Part shown: piece by piece, positions 25,340-38,573 of the stretch
How positions within the stretch are numbered: the first letter of the stretch is position 1
How the letters are laid out: the number at the start of each line of letters is the position of its first letter
Assembly: GCA_016888885.1 (NCBI GenBank)
Contig: CP069437.1
Location: forward strand, 2,596,949 to 2,660,948
DNA: 64,000 nucleotides
Direction of reading: 5' to 3'
From: Faucicola sp902506215
GTDB taxonomy: Bacteria; Pseudomonadota; Gammaproteobacteria; Pseudomonadales; Moraxellaceae
Made by a program: the position numbers and the translations under genes
The notes under the pieces: model-generated
Seen by the model: only the letters and a program-made list of their open reading frames with translations
The model's database searches: none
What the model was told of the DNA's origin: nothing

Positions 25340-26620
25340 TCAAGTGCATTGCGTTAACTTTTTGGATAACGCTAAAAACTGCGCCACGCCTTGTCCGGCG
25401 GCTCGACCCGTGGCAAAACAAGCCGTTAGCAGATAGCCACCCGTTGGCGCATCCCAATCAAGCATCTCGCCACAGCAAAATACATAAGGATTGGATTTTA
25501 AGGCAAAATTGTCGGTTAACGCTGAGCGTTTTACCCCGCCGCCACAACTAATCGCTTCTTCAATCGGTCGAAAACTATCGAATTCTACCGTTAACTGTTT
25601 GATTGCTTTTGTCATTTTATCAGCATCATGCCAGTGCGTTTTTGCGACGATTTCTCTGAGTAAAGCGATTTTTACAGGATCAAGTCCTGCCTTTCGCCAA
25701 AGGTTAGCCAGCGATTGTTTTTTGGGATTTTTTAAACTACTCAATAATTTTTCGTCAGATACATCAGGTAGCAAGTCAAGTTGTAGTGATACCTTGCCCG
25801 TATGATTTAATTGCTCACGCATGGCACGATTGAGCCGATATATCAGCCCGCTTTCCATGCCATACTGGGTGAGAATAATATCACCAAAACCCTGCTCAAT
25901 TTTGCCATCGGGCAATGTCACCTGGGCTTTCACCCGTTTTAACGCTTTGCCAAAATCGCGGTGTAAATGCGCTGACCAAGGCTGCGACAGTGGGCGACAG
26001 ATACCGACATTGCTGGCATAAAACGGCGTCAATTCTGTGTCGCTGAGCCATGCCTGCCATTTGCCATCACTACCGAGCCGCGACCATGACATCGCGCCCG
26101 TTGCCAATACAATCGCATCAAAGCTTTGGGTAACAGTCAGGTTGCCGCTTTCACGCACTACCGAAAAGGTTGCTTGCTTACCCTCAATGTTGTCACAGCT
26201 ATGCCGATAAAAAAACGTTACACCGTCCTGCTGCAGCGCTTGCAACCACGCCCGCAGTAGTGGCGAGGCTTTCATCATGGTAGGAAAGATGCGACCTGTC
26301 GAGCCAACAAAAGATTCAATCCCTAGGCGGGTCATAAAATCACGGATATGCGTCGCATTAAAATCTTGAATATGCGGCGTTAGCCAATCATTGGGCTGAT
26401 AACGTGTGACAAAGGTACCAACGGGCTCAGCGTGCGAGATATTGAGTCCAGATTTACCGGCCATCAATAGTTTGCGAGCAGGGGATGGTTTTTGTTCAAA
26501 TACGTGGATTGTAACATCAAACTGGCGCAGATAATCTGCCGCCATCAGTCCAGCAGGACCTGCGCCAATGATGGCGACGGTGGGCTTTTTTGGCAAGTCG
26601 GCTTGGTTATTTGGCATCAT
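25340..26620 (-). CDS. HI0933/YhiN-family flavoprotein (TIGR03862-like)
   Basis: A 426-residue predicted FAD enzyme. The N-terminus VAIIGAGPAGLMAADYLRQF is a Rossmann dinucleotide motif. KLLMAGKSGLNISHAEP follows, which is characteristic of the HI0933 family. FPTMMKASPLLRAWL matches the subgroup described as PP_4765-like flavoproteins. The C-terminal GGYLLTACFATGRAAGQ completes the FAD site. The physiological substrate of the family is unknown to me. Two adjacent ATG codons are possible starts. It is transcribed away from the hypothetical gene upstream on the same strand, 55 bases apart, and ends convergent with the APC gene. Confidence 0.88.
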   Translation of the reverse strand: MMPNNQADLPKKPTVAIIGAGPAGLMAADYLRQFDVTIHVFEQKPSPARKLLMAGKSGLNISHAEPVGTFVTRYQPNDWLTPHIQDFNATHIRDFMTRLGIESFVGSTGRIFPTMMKASPLLRAWLQALQQDGVTFFYRHSCDNIEGKQATFSVVRESGNLTVTQSFDAIVLATGAMSWSRLGSDGKWQAWLSDTELTPFYASNVGICRPLSQPWSAHLHRDFGKALKRVKAQVTLPDGKIEQGFGDIILTQYGMESGLIYRLNRAMREQLNHTGKVSLQLDLLPDVSDEKLLSSLKNPKKQSLANLWRKAGLDPVKIALLREIVAKTHWHDADKMTKAIKQLTVEFDSFRPIEEAISCGGGVKRSALTDNFALKSNPYVFCCGEMLDWDAPTGGYLLTACFATGRAAGQGVAQFLALSKKLTQCT

Positions 26621-26675
26621 GGCAAGTCAATGTTAGGCTTATATTATAATTATAATAGTAGGCTTATAAAGTCGA

Positions 26676-27104
26676 CTACCAACGACCTTTACGCCCTGCG
26701 ACCAGCCAGCCCAGTGCGATACCCAGTATCCCACTGAGCAGTGCAGTGACCGCACCATAGATAAAAATCTGTCCACTGCGCTCATTGACAAGTACTTTGA
26801 CCTGCGTATTTAAACTATCGACTTGGTTTTGCAATTCAGCATTTTTTGCCAAGAGTTGTTGGTTGGCGTTTGACAACTGGCTGTCAGTGGGCTGGTTGAG
26901 CTGGGCAAGGGTAGGTTGTTTGGGGTTTTGCATCGGTGAGGTGCTACTGGCAACGCTCGAGGCAATCTCTGGCTGTTTGGCGAGTGGTTGTCCTGTTTTT
27001 GGGTCAGTGACGACAACTTGCGGTGCTGCATGGGTCAGGCTTGTCACCTGTAATACCGTCAATAACACTGCACCGCTTGCCAACCTGCCCACCAATTTTT
27101 TCAT
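26676..27104 (-). CDS. Hypothetical secreted, C-terminally membrane-anchored coiled-coil protein
   Basis: I do not recognise the family. From ATG 27104 (AGGTG about 6 bases upstream; GTG 27113 is an in-frame alternative) the 142-residue protein has a signal peptide ending near SLTHA. A Pro/Gln/Ser-rich linker follows, then a coiled coil (LAKNAELQNQVDSLNTQVKV), one transmembrane helix (residues about 112-135) and a short basic tail, AGRKGRW. The overall plan, coiled coil plus helix plus basic end, recalls the C-terminus of YgiM/TIGR04211 proteins, but the SH3 domain of that family is absent. It stands alone between yciI and the flavoprotein gene. Confidence 0.65.
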   Translation of the reverse strand: MKKLVGRLASGAVLLTVLQVTSLTHAAPQVVVTDPKTGQPLAKQPEIASSVASSTSPMQNPKQPTLAQLNQPTDSQLSNANQQLLAKNAELQNQVDSLNTQVKVLVNERSGQIFIYGAVTALLSGILGIALGWLVAGRKGRW

Positions 27105-27168
27105 GCTTGTCACCTATCACCACCCAGACTTGCCAATTATGTACTACAAACAACTGTTAAACCCAACA

Positions 27169-27471
27169 TTAACTCACTGATTTAGGAAAAACTTGGATAA
27201 AAGGTTTGATATCCACATGACTATACACACCATTTAATAAGTAAGGCTCTTCACTTGCCCAAGCCTGCACAGCTTCATCGCTGTCAAAATCCACGACCAA
27301 TACACTGCCACTCATTTCAGGCTCTCCATGTGTAATGGGCGTAGGGCCTGCGATGATTAGACGGCGCTGTTCATCTAACCGCGTAAGACGCTCAAGATGG
27401 GCAGAACGGAATTGTTTGCGTAGCTCAAGGCTATCAGGGACGTCATGACCGATAATAATATAAAGTGCCAT
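27169..27471 (-). CDS. yciI: YciI-family protein
   Basis: A 100-residue YCII-domain protein. The family fold is a ferredoxin-like dimer with a conserved His/Asp pair. Seen here are the N-terminal YIIIGHDVPDS, the RSAHLERL histidine, GPTP and the C-terminal DPY-like EEPYLLNGVY. The function is not firmly known; a small-molecule lyase or binding role has been suggested for relatives. AAAGGAG lies 8 bases before the ATG. It follows yciB by 12 bases on the same strand, a pairing seen in many gammaproteobacteria. Confidence 0.9.
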   Translation of the reverse strand: MALYIIIGHDVPDSLELRKQFRSAHLERLTRLDEQRRLIIAGPTPITHGEPEMSGSVLVVDFDSDEAVQAWASEEPYLLNGVYSHVDIKPFIQVFPKSVS

Positions 27472-27483
27472 CCATATTCTCCT

Positions 27484-28047
27484 TTAGTTTTTTCCTTTAT
27501 CATTGATTTGTTGCTGTATATCTGGATTTAGGTGATTTTTTAAGAACACAAATTGCCCGATTAAAAACACCAACATCACCGGTATCCATCCCCAGCTTTT
27601 AAAATTAATCCAGGTATCGTTGTTGGTAAAAAACGCAAAATAATATTGCAAACCTGCCATCAGCAAGAAATACCCTGCCCAAGCGAGGGTGAGTCTATTC
27701 CAGCCCGATTGGGTCAATCGAAACACATTTTTCATTGCCAGTTCTAATAACGGTTTACCTATCGCGACACTGATAATGAGGGCAATCGCAAATACGCTAT
27801 TGATGACGGTTGATTTCCATTTTAAAAAGGCTTCGTCATGGAAAATTAAGCTTAATCCACAAAATCCCACGGTTAAAATTAGCGTCACCCACTGCTGTTT
27901 ATTGAGCTTGCCTTTTTGCCGGGCAAAATGCACGACATATACCACCAGAGTCGTAATCAATAATGCCGCCGCACCTGCCAATACCCCTTGCTGTTTGGAA
28001 AAATAAAAAAATGCCAGTAAAGGTAGCAAATCCAATAAACCGCTCAT
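27484..28047 (-). CDS. yciB: YciB/IspZ inner-membrane septation-family protein
   Basis: A polytopic protein of 187 residues with about five to six helices. The start MSGLLDLLPLLAFFYFS and the later GKPLLELAMKN, WNRLTLAWAGYFLLMAGLQYYFA and the stretch WINFKSWGW are typical of YciB (intracellular septation protein A family). These proteins sit in the inner membrane and have been linked to cell envelope synthesis and division-protein interactions in E. coli. ATG 28047 with AGAG about 8 bases upstream gives the conserved N-terminus; upstream in-frame codons at 28053 and 28062 are less likely. It forms an operon with yciI and is divergent from the PHP gene. Confidence 0.92.
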   Translation of the reverse strand: MSGLLDLLPLLAFFYFSKQQGVLAGAAALLITTLVVYVVHFARQKGKLNKQQWVTLILTVGFCGLSLIFHDEAFLKWKSTVINSVFAIALIISVAIGKPLLELAMKNVFRLTQSGWNRLTLAWAGYFLLMAGLQYYFAFFTNNDTWINFKSWGWIPVMLVFLIGQFVFLKNHLNPDIQQQINDKGKN

Positions 28048-28251
28048 AGTCATCTCTAACAAAAATCGCTTGTAAAAATCTTAGCCGCTAGTTTACACGG
28101 ATATGCTAAAATCGAAAAGTAACTTTGCGATTTTCCTTGCTTCATCCACCACGTGCACTTGTGAGTAAGCCAGCGCAGAGTTAACCCCTATTTGTCTTAA
28201 CCCCTCTTTGTCGTATTGTTGGCAACCAGCTTTTGTAATTAAGGCGTATTT

Positions 28252-29175
28252 GTGAATTCTTTAAATCTTGATATCTTGTCTAGCAGTCCTATTTATACCC
28301 AACTTCCGATTGATATGCACTGCCACAGTACTCGCTCAGATGGCACTTTTAGCCCAAGCGAAGTGGTGCAAAAAGCGCATGAAAAAGGGGTGAAAGTATT
28401 ATCCTTAAGCGACCATGATACGGTGCTTGGTATCCTTGAGGCGCGCCAAACCGCTGATAGTCTTGGTATGACGCTGATTCATGGCGTTGAAATCAGCTGC
28501 CGTCATCGTGTCATGGGCGGCTACTCCAAAAAACCTGCCCAAAATGAAAAGGTGATTCATGTATTGGGGTACGGCTTTAGTGATATCGAAACAATGCATA
28601 GCAAACTCGCTGCCATCCAAGCCAATCGAGAAACGCGCGGCTATGCGATGTGCGAGCGTGTGGCAAGTACCTTTAAACGCCCGATGGATGAGATTTGGCA
28701 GGCGGTGTTAGTGCAAGCCAAAGGTAATCCCCAAGCGGTCGGTCGTACCCATATCGCCAAAGTGATGGCGGATCAAGGCTTGGTGAGTGATGTGCAAAAA
28801 GCCTTTACTGGCTATTTGGCTGACCATAAATCTTGCTATGTGGCACTTGATGGCTTATCGCTTAAAGATTGCATCAATTTGATTCATGAGTGTGGTGGCA
28901 AAGCGTCTTTGGCTCATGCGACCCGTTATAATTTAACCGCCAACAAAGTGCGTAAACTAATTGCAGATTTTGCCAGTAGCGGTGGCGATGCAGTGGAATT
29001 GCCTGCCAGTAATGAACCGACTTCAACCCGTCATATGGTCGATAGAGTGATTAAAGAGCATGAGTTAAAGGTGTCTATCGGTAGTGATTTTCACGGCACG
29101 ACTATGCCGTGGCGGGTGCTCGGCGGTGTGCCAAAATTGCACGAAGGGCAAGTGGGAGTTTGGGAAGTATGTTAA
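28252..29175 (+). CDS. PHP-domain phosphoesterase (YciV/RNase AM-like)
   Basis: A 307-residue PHP-family metalloenzyme. The metal site is visible as IDMHCHSTRSDGTFSPSEVV (HxH), SLSDHDTVLG, GVEISC and, near the end, GSDFHG. YciV-type enzymes hydrolyse 3',5'-nucleoside bisphosphates or trim RNA 5' ends. The start is probably GTG 28252 with AAGG about 9 bases upstream; no ATG lies before the conserved region. It is divergent from yciB-yciI across 204 bases, a neighbourhood that recurs in related bacteria. It probably shares a transcript with the small membrane protein gene 10 bases downstream. Confidence 0.9.
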   Translation: MNSLNLDILSSSPIYTQLPIDMHCHSTRSDGTFSPSEVVQKAHEKGVKVLSLSDHDTVLGILEARQTADSLGMTLIHGVEISCRHRVMGGYSKKPAQNEKVIHVLGYGFSDIETMHSKLAAIQANRETRGYAMCERVASTFKRPMDEIWQAVLVQAKGNPQAVGRTHIAKVMADQGLVSDVQKAFTGYLADHKSCYVALDGLSLKDCINLIHECGGKASLAHATRYNLTANKVRKLIADFASSGGDAVELPASNEPTSTRHMVDRVIKEHELKVSIGSDFHGTTMPWRVLGGVPKLHEGQVGVWEVC

Positions 29176-29185
29176 TAGTCACACG

Positions 29186-29890
29186 ATGACCCTAAAAATA
29201 CATCAAGTCTTATTAGCCATTGTACTCATCGTTATTGGGGCAAGCTTACAATATTACACCGATGGTTTGCCAATCGGTACACTGGCTTTCGTTGTTGGGT
29301 TAGTATGGTTCTTATTCGGTTTGGCTAAGCATCAAACGAGTTATCTGGCATTGCCTTTTAATCAATTAGAACAAGCCACTGTACCAGAACAATTACCTTC
29401 TCTCGCCATTCCTTTAGTCACCAAAAACGGCTCTGCAGCGTTTTTAGTCATGATGGTATTTGTGCTGCCTAGTTTGTGGCTAGGGGTTTATCTATTAGTA
29501 AAAGTCATTAATCATTGGGCATGGTTTACATTATTTATCAGCTTATTGGTATTGGGTTTTTCATGGTTAAGTATCTTGGCTATGGTCAGCGAAATGCAAA
29601 GAGATACCACTCCAACCCAACACGGCTCGCTGACTATTACGCCACAGGTTTTTCACATTAATTTTAAAGGGAGAAATTATCATTTAAATTGGTTTGAGTT
29701 GCGCGATATCGTGGCAAGCGATGGTGCAGGTAGTTCAAAACAAGTTATCCTAGTCATGTCTATTGCAGGCAATTTACAGGAATTGGTAATTCACCAACAT
29801 GAATGTAGTGTCGAAATACGTAAACTCACGACCTTTTTACAGCATTATCGAATAAAGGCACAAGGACGCCAAGTGCCTACTATTAGTTAG
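29186..29890 (+). CDS. Hypothetical membrane protein with C-terminal PH-like region
   Basis: I do not recognise the family. From ATG 29186 (no clear ribosome binding site; a longer frame reaching 29084 overlaps the PHP gene and is unlikely) the 234 residues hold four predicted helices in two pairs (about residues 5-48 and 85-135). A soluble C-terminal part of about 95 residues follows with alternating beta-like segments (GSLTITPQVFHINFKGRNYHLNW...). This plan, a helical hairpin followed by a PH-like barrel, resembles bacterial YdbS/PH-domain membrane proteins, but that is a structural guess. It is 10 bases after the PHP gene and convergent with fixH. Confidence 0.6.
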   Translation: MTLKIHQVLLAIVLIVIGASLQYYTDGLPIGTLAFVVGLVWFLFGLAKHQTSYLALPFNQLEQATVPEQLPSLAIPLVTKNGSAAFLVMMVFVLPSLWLGVYLLVKVINHWAWFTLFISLLVLGFSWLSILAMVSEMQRDTTPTQHGSLTITPQVFHINFKGRNYHLNWFELRDIVASDGAGSSKQVILVMSIAGNLQELVIHQHECSVEIRKLTTFLQHYRIKAQGRQVPTIS

Positions 29891-29894
29891 TTTG

Positions 29895-30464
29895 TCACTT
29901 CGGTTGTTTATCAAACGCGGTCAGTGGCTTAAAGTCAATGGACTTCGCCATCGGCAATTCCTCAATTGCACGCAGTCGCCAGCTATTGGCTGGGTCATGC
30001 ACCACGATATAGTATTTGCCTTTAGACGGGTCTAGCTGTACATTGCCCGCATAACTGCCATCACTTAACCGTTTGACAATAATGTCACGGTCTTTTTGCT
30101 TTTGGGTGGCATGGGAAATCTCCACTGCCAATTGCTCAGGTGCTTTAAACTTGTCACTGACGGGCGCCTCAAGTTTAAAATTGACGGACTGATTATGAAT
30201 CATCATTTGACCGGTTAGCCCCAAATCATGTGCCAGTTTGTCTTTTGACACATCCGCATATAAGGTCTTACCATCCATGTACCAGTCATCACGCACAGTA
30301 GAGTCTTGGATTCTCACCGAGTAAAACACGAACCAGATACAGGCGACTACCACAAATAGCGGCAGACCAATGACAAAAATCCAAACCATATAATTTTTAT
30401 ACCAAAGTTTGGATATCGACTGATTAGAAGTTGATGAAGCAGAAGAATTTGTCGGTGTTGCCAT
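29895..30464 (-). CDS. FixH-family membrane protein (cbb3 oxidase accessory)
   Basis: A 189-residue protein with a Ser/Thr-rich N-tail, one transmembrane helix (KNYMVWIFVIGLPLFVVVACIWFVFYSV, with WY and W before it) and a periplasmic beta-rich domain containing DDWYMDGK, GNVQLDP and the terminal LTAFDKQPK. This matches the FixH family, which helps maturation of cbb3-type cytochrome c oxidase, probably in copper or membrane assembly. The start ATG 30464 has GAGTGG just upstream; the frame extends to 30485, but that start lacks a ribosome binding site. ccoG lies upstream on the same strand, with a terminator-like hairpin between them, so the two may be only partly co-transcribed. Confidence 0.85.
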   Translation of the reverse strand: MATPTNSSASSTSNQSISKLWYKNYMVWIFVIGLPLFVVVACIWFVFYSVRIQDSTVRDDWYMDGKTLYADVSKDKLAHDLGLTGQMMIHNQSVNFKLEAPVSDKFKAPEQLAVEISHATQKQKDRDIIVKRLSDGSYAGNVQLDPSKGKYYIVVHDPANSWRLRAIEELPMAKSIDFKPLTAFDKQPK

Positions 30465-30546
30465 AGACCACTCAGCAGATAACAATCAAAAAGCTAGTAT
30501 AGCAGAAAAACCCATGCCCCAATAACGTGCCCCAATAATTTGGCAC

Positions 30547-30578
30547 AAAAAAAGCCGATTATCAAAACCAGCTTTTTT
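30547..30578 (-). terminator. Terminator after ccoG
   Basis: On the minus strand a stem GCTGGTT with GATAATCGGC (two wobble pairs) is flanked by A and T runs and ends in TTTTTTT. It follows the ccoG stop by 12 bases and lies before fixH. Confidence 0.6.
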
Positions 30579-30590
30579 AGCCAACCAAAC

Positions 30591-32015
30591 TTATTTATCC
30601 GTGGTAAACACGTTATCTTTTACCGCTTTATATTTACCGCCATCATCCACACTTACCACTTGCATTTGGATAGGAATATTGCTTTTGGTAATCACTTTTG
30701 GATCGCCCAGCACAGTGACAGGGAATTCATAACTTTCGCCCGCTTCTAATGGAATGGTTTTAAAGCGGCTATCAAGTTTTAAGCCGGGTTGTGGTGTCAA
30801 TGTCACCGCATACTCATGGTCTTGCTGGGTTTTATTGGTGATTTTAACGATGTAGTTATTTTCTACCAAACCTTGCGCATTGATTGACGACAACTGATTA
30901 CGGTCACGGCGAATATCAATCTGCAGCGGTACACGGCTGGTTAAAAAATAAACCCCCGTCCCAATCAACAACGCAATCACCGCCAAATAAGCAAAAAACC
31001 GTGGACGCAAAATTTTACTTGGCTCATTCTCTACCAACTGGCGTTCGGTACTATACCGTATCAAACCGCGTGGTTTATTGACTTTATCCATAATGTCATT
31101 ACACGCATCGATACAAGCCGCACACTGGATACATTCCACTTGCAAACCATCTCGAATATCGATACCCGTCGGACACACTTGCACACACATCAGACAGTTG
31201 ATACAGTCACCTAAATTCTCATCTTCACCGCCTTTTCTACGCGCCCCCCGTGGCTCACCACGTTTATAGTCATAGGTTACAATCAACGTATCTTTATCGA
31301 ACATCACGCTTTGGAAGCGGCCATAGGGGCAAATATGGGTACAAAAGTGCTCACGCATATAGCCTGCATTGGCAAACGTCGCAAAGGTAAAAATAAGTAC
31401 CGAAACCCAAGTTAATGGCGTCCAATCTGGCACAGGAATAACGCCAAACCATTGCCAATTATGATAAAGATAATCAGTCCCAACAGCATAACTAGTAAAC
31501 GTCAATGCCGTCACCAACGCCATGATAAACCAAATCAGATACACCAAGCCGCGTTTCATGATTTTTTCGCCATTCCAAGGCGCTTTATCTAACTTAAACT
31601 GCTTATTACGATCGCCAATGACAAGCTTCTCAGTATATTGGTACATATGCGTCCAAATCGTCTGTGGACAGGCATAGCCACACCACACACGACCGGCATA
31701 AACGGTTACCATAAACAATAAAAAGGCCGCAACCATAAAGAAAAACGCAAAAATAAAAACGTCTTGGGGTAAAAAAGTTAGCCCAAATAGCACAATCTTA
31801 GAACCCGAGAAATCAAACCATATTGCTTGGTGTCCGTTATAGCGAATCCATGGCAACACCAAAAACAACAACAATAAAGAATACATACTGACAACGCGGA
31901 TGTTTTGATAAAAACCCGTCACAAAACGAGGATGTACGCGTTTTTTAGTGGCATCTACTTGGTGGACAGGTAGTCTAAAATCATTACCAGCAGGGGAAGG
32001 AGGTTGTACAGACAT
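30591..32015 (-). CDS. ccoG: CcoG/FixG cytochrome c oxidase accessory protein
   Basis: A 474-residue inner-membrane iron-sulphur protein with about five helices in its first half. GRVWCGYACPQTIWTH is the family's conserved Cys motif, HFCTHICPYGRFQ the second, and CINCLMCVQVCPTGIDIR with CIQCAACIDACND are two ferredoxin-type 4Fe-4S clusters. A C-terminal periplasmic immunoglobulin-like domain (about residues 345-474) ends the protein. CcoG reduces copper for insertion into cbb3 oxidase. GAGGGC lies 5 bases before the ATG. The ccoNOPQ structural genes are not in this window. Upstream is the rRNA promoter region, transcribed the other way. Confidence 0.95.
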   Translation of the reverse strand: MSVQPPSPAGNDFRLPVHQVDATKKRVHPRFVTGFYQNIRVVSMYSLLLLFLVLPWIRYNGHQAIWFDFSGSKIVLFGLTFLPQDVFIFAFFFMVAAFLLFMVTVYAGRVWCGYACPQTIWTHMYQYTEKLVIGDRNKQFKLDKAPWNGEKIMKRGLVYLIWFIMALVTALTFTSYAVGTDYLYHNWQWFGVIPVPDWTPLTWVSVLIFTFATFANAGYMREHFCTHICPYGRFQSVMFDKDTLIVTYDYKRGEPRGARRKGGEDENLGDCINCLMCVQVCPTGIDIRDGLQVECIQCAACIDACNDIMDKVNKPRGLIRYSTERQLVENEPSKILRPRFFAYLAVIALLIGTGVYFLTSRVPLQIDIRRDRNQLSSINAQGLVENNYIVKITNKTQQDHEYAVTLTPQPGLKLDSRFKTIPLEAGESYEFPVTVLGDPKVITKSNIPIQMQVVSVDDGGKYKAVKDNVFTTDK

Positions 32016-32208
32016 TGTTTGCCCTCACATATTTTCTGACATGAACATAAAAAAATGAAAGACGACAACCGCAAAACCACCGAACATCGCCTAACGAAAA
32101 ATTGTTTAAACAATATATTCAATTATATATCAAATGGCAGTAAATACCCACAAAATAAAGGGAGTTATCAACAACTGCAAAATAAATGAAAAAATTTTCG
32201 TAGTGGTA

Positions 32209-32236
32209 TTGACATGGTGAAAGAAAAGCGTATAAT
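32209..32236 (+). promoter_or_regulatory. rRNA operon promoter P1
   Basis: A perfect -35 TTGACA (32209-32214) and a perfect -10 TATAAT (32231-32236) are separated by 16 bases, with a fairly G+C-rich start region after it. It lies about 365 bases before 16S, as usual for an upstream rrn promoter. Confidence 0.85.
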
Positions 32237-32343
32237 ACGCACTCACTGGCAGCGACTACAGCCACAAACTGTAGTAAAAACAACAACTTAAATTAATATA
32301 GATTATAAGTTGAGCGGTCATAAAAAATTAAAGAAAAAAGTTA

Positions 32344-32371
32344 TTGACAACACAAAATAAGCTGTTAAAAT
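32344..32371 (+). promoter_or_regulatory. rRNA operon promoter P2
   Basis: A -35 TTGACA (32344-32349) and a -10 TAAAAT (32366-32371) are separated by 16 bases. It lies 135 bases downstream of P1, giving the usual tandem rrn promoter layout. Confidence 0.75.
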
Positions 32372-32424
32372 AGCGACCTTCTTAACGACATCAGCCGATG
32401 ATGTTGTGAACTAAATAACAACAA

Positions 32425-32457
32425 ACACAAGAACAACTTGTGTGGATTTTCACTTAG
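32425..32457 (+). other. Upstream arm of the 16S processing stem
   Basis: This stretch (beginning ACACAAGAACAACTTG) is nearly complementary to 34141-34175 just after 16S (ending GCTGTTCTTGTGT). The two would pair to form the long stem cut by RNase III around pre-16S. Confidence 0.7.
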
Positions 32458-32600
32458 GGCGATAAAATTAAGACTTTAATTAATTGTATTGTCAGAGTGA
32501 AGATACTCGTAAGTTTATTTGAGCAAAGACAGTATAAATAATTGAGTCAACAAATTAAATCTATTGACATCGCATAGCGATGACAATAGATAGAAAGATT

Positions 32601-34132
<1,532 letters not shown>

Positions 34133-34228
34133 ACTAAAGCACTAAGTGAGAATTCACAGCAAGCTGTTCTTGTGTATAAATAAGCTAATTCGAGGATGAG
34201 CAAAGCGATGCTTTGTAATTTTCGTTCA

Positions 34229-34305
34229 GGGTCTATAGCTCAGTTGGTTAGAGCACTGCCTTGATAAGGCAGGGGTCATAAGTTCAAGTCTTATTAGACC
34301 CACCA
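34229..34305 (+). tRNA. tRNA-Ile (anticodon GAU)
   Basis: A 77-base cloverleaf. The acceptor arms GGGTCTA and TAGACCC pair, the anticodon loop is CTTGATAAG, the T-loop is GTTCAAGTC and the CCA end is encoded. It sits in the 16S-23S spacer, the usual place. Confidence 0.97.
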
Positions 34306-34316
34306 CCTCTTACTTA

Positions 34317-34392
34317 GGGGCCATAGCTCAGTTGGTAGAGCGCCTGCCTTGCACGCAGGAGGTCAGGAGTTCGACTCTCCTTGGCTCCACCA
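34317..34392 (+). tRNA. tRNA-Ala (anticodon UGC)
   Basis: A 76-base cloverleaf with acceptor arms GGGGCCA and TGGCTCC, anticodon loop CTTGCACG, T-loop GTTCGACTC and an encoded CCA. It follows tRNA-Ile by 11 bases in the spacer. Confidence 0.97.
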
Positions 34393-34692
34393 TAATTAGC
34401 TTAACGTAATAAAGCAGACAGAGTAATTTAGTAAGCATATTAAGAGATTACTTCAATCTGTTTTATCAGAAATCACGACCTGACGAAGGTCTGATAATTC
34501 AATAACAACATAGAGAAATGAGTCTGGGTTAATTATCAAGTTCCAACGAAGATAATTAACCTTAGTAATCAGCCAATCAGACCCAAAGAAATGATTGGAA
34601 TAACTGATTACTTAAAAGTAAAGAGAACTGAATCAAGCGTAAACATAGGTGAAGATCGTTACCATTACCTATACGACCCTTTAGGGTTGTAT
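34393..34692 (+). other. Spacer between tRNA-Ala and 23S
   Basis: A 300-base transcribed spacer without a tRNA or protein gene. The last bases (ATAGTCAAG from 34691) pair with the 3' end of 23S (CTTGACTAT at 37544-37552), forming the 23S processing stem. A short frame at 34591 that runs into 23S is not a gene. Confidence 0.7.
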
Positions 34693-37550
<2,858 letters not shown>

Positions 37551-37650
37551 ATACAACGCCTAAATGGCTTTGTAGGTAATAACGATATTCACCTCGCTTG
37601 ATATAGCTCATACTTTACTTTTAAAATAACTCATTTCTCTATCCCCCTTT

Positions 37651-37763
37651 GCTGACGATAATAGCTTGGAGGTCCCACCTGATCCCTTCCCGAACTCAGA
37701 AGTGAAACTCCAATGCGCCAATGGTAGTGTGGTTCGCCCATGTGAGAGTAGGTCATCGTCAGC
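37651..37763 (+). rRNA. rrf: 5S ribosomal RNA
   Basis: A molecule of about 113 bases bounded by the terminal stem GCTGACGA with TCGTCAGC. It contains the conserved CCCACCTGATCCC and CCGAACTCAGAAGTGAAA stretches. It lies 100 bases after 23S. Confidence 0.93.
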
Positions 37764-37773
37764 TCCCTATCCC

Positions 37774-37811
37774 AAAACACCCCCCTTACTGCTGTAAGGG
37801 GGTGTTTTTTT
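37774..37811 (+). terminator. rRNA operon terminator
   Basis: A strong hairpin with arms ACACCCCCCTTAC and GTAAGGGGGTGT and a four-base loop, followed by seven Ts, 10 bases after 5S. Confidence 0.92.
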
Positions 37812-37924
37812 GTATCCCTGAAAGACTTAGAGAAAAACTCAGAATAGAAAATTAATGTTTTTGTCGCAGACTTTGGGTAAAATAGGCGAAAATTTTTGGT
37901 GTGAAATTTAAAGTGAGTGTTACC

Positions 37925-38560
37925 ATGCAAATTACCGTTATTGACCATCCCTTAGTTAAGCATAAATTATCCTTGATGCGCGAGGCAGATAGTAGCACTT
38001 ATAAATTTCGTACCTTGACTAAAGAACTTGCCCGTTTGATGGCGTATGAAGCAAGCCGTGATTTTCCCATAGAAATAATCAGCATTCAGGGCTGGGAAGG
38101 CAACCAAATTGAAGGCATTCAAATCAAAGGTAAAACCGTCACTGTCGTACCCATCTTGCGCGCAGGTTTGGGAATGCTTGATGGGGTGTTAGACCTTATT
38201 CCCACAGCAAAAATCTCGATGGTTGGACTGCAACGTGATGAGGATACCCTTGAGCCCGTGCCTTTTTTTGAAAAGTTGGTCAAAGATATTGATGAGCGTC
38301 CTGCGTTGATTTTAGATCCTATGCTTGCCACGGGCGGTAGTATGGTAGCAACGATTGATATGATGAAAAAACACGGTTGTAAAGATATTAAGGCGTTGGT
38401 ATTAGTGGCAACGCCTGAAGGGGTGAAAGCGGTGAATGATGCCCATCCTGATGTGAAGATTTTTACCGCAGCACTTGATAGTCATCTTAATGAACAGGGG
38501 TATATTATTCCAGGGCTTGGGGATGCAGGGGATAAAATTTTTGGTACAAAACAGCACTGA
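37925..38560 (+). CDS. upp: Uracil phosphoribosyltransferase Upp
   Basis: A 211-residue salvage enzyme making UMP from uracil and PRPP in the cytoplasm. It has HPLVKHKLSLMR at the N-terminus, VPILRAGLGMLDGVLDL, the PRPP-binding DPMLATGGSMVATID and the uracil-site end GYIIPGLGDAGDKIFGTK. The length matches the family (about 208). ATG 37925 gives the standard N-terminus; GTG 37901 is in frame but adds eight residues with no family support. It stands alone between the rRNA terminator and its own terminator. Confidence 0.96.
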   Translation: MQITVIDHPLVKHKLSLMREADSSTYKFRTLTKELARLMAYEASRDFPIEIISIQGWEGNQIEGIQIKGKTVTVVPILRAGLGMLDGVLDLIPTAKISMVGLQRDEDTLEPVPFFEKLVKDIDERPALILDPMLATGGSMVATIDMMKKHGCKDIKALVLVATPEGVKAVNDAHPDVKIFTAALDSHLNEQGYIIPGLGDAGDKIFGTKQH

Positions 38561-38573
38561 TGGGCAAAACAGT

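Larger units (their letters stand above)
32016..32600. other. rRNA operon leader and ccoG upstream region
   Basis: A 585-base stretch with no protein gene. It holds a perfect 14-base palindrome ATTGTTTAAACAAT at 32101-32114, about 90 bases before ccoG, which could be a regulator site (it is only loosely like an FNR/Anr box). It also holds two sigma-70 promoters for the rRNA operon and the upstream arm of the 16S processing stem (32425-32457). Confidence 0.6.

Noticed and set aside
32101..32114. Palindrome ATTGTTTAAACAAT as an FNR/Anr box for ccoG
   Set aside because: The half-sites are TTGTT rather than TTGAT. Position is suitable but the match is too loose to call.
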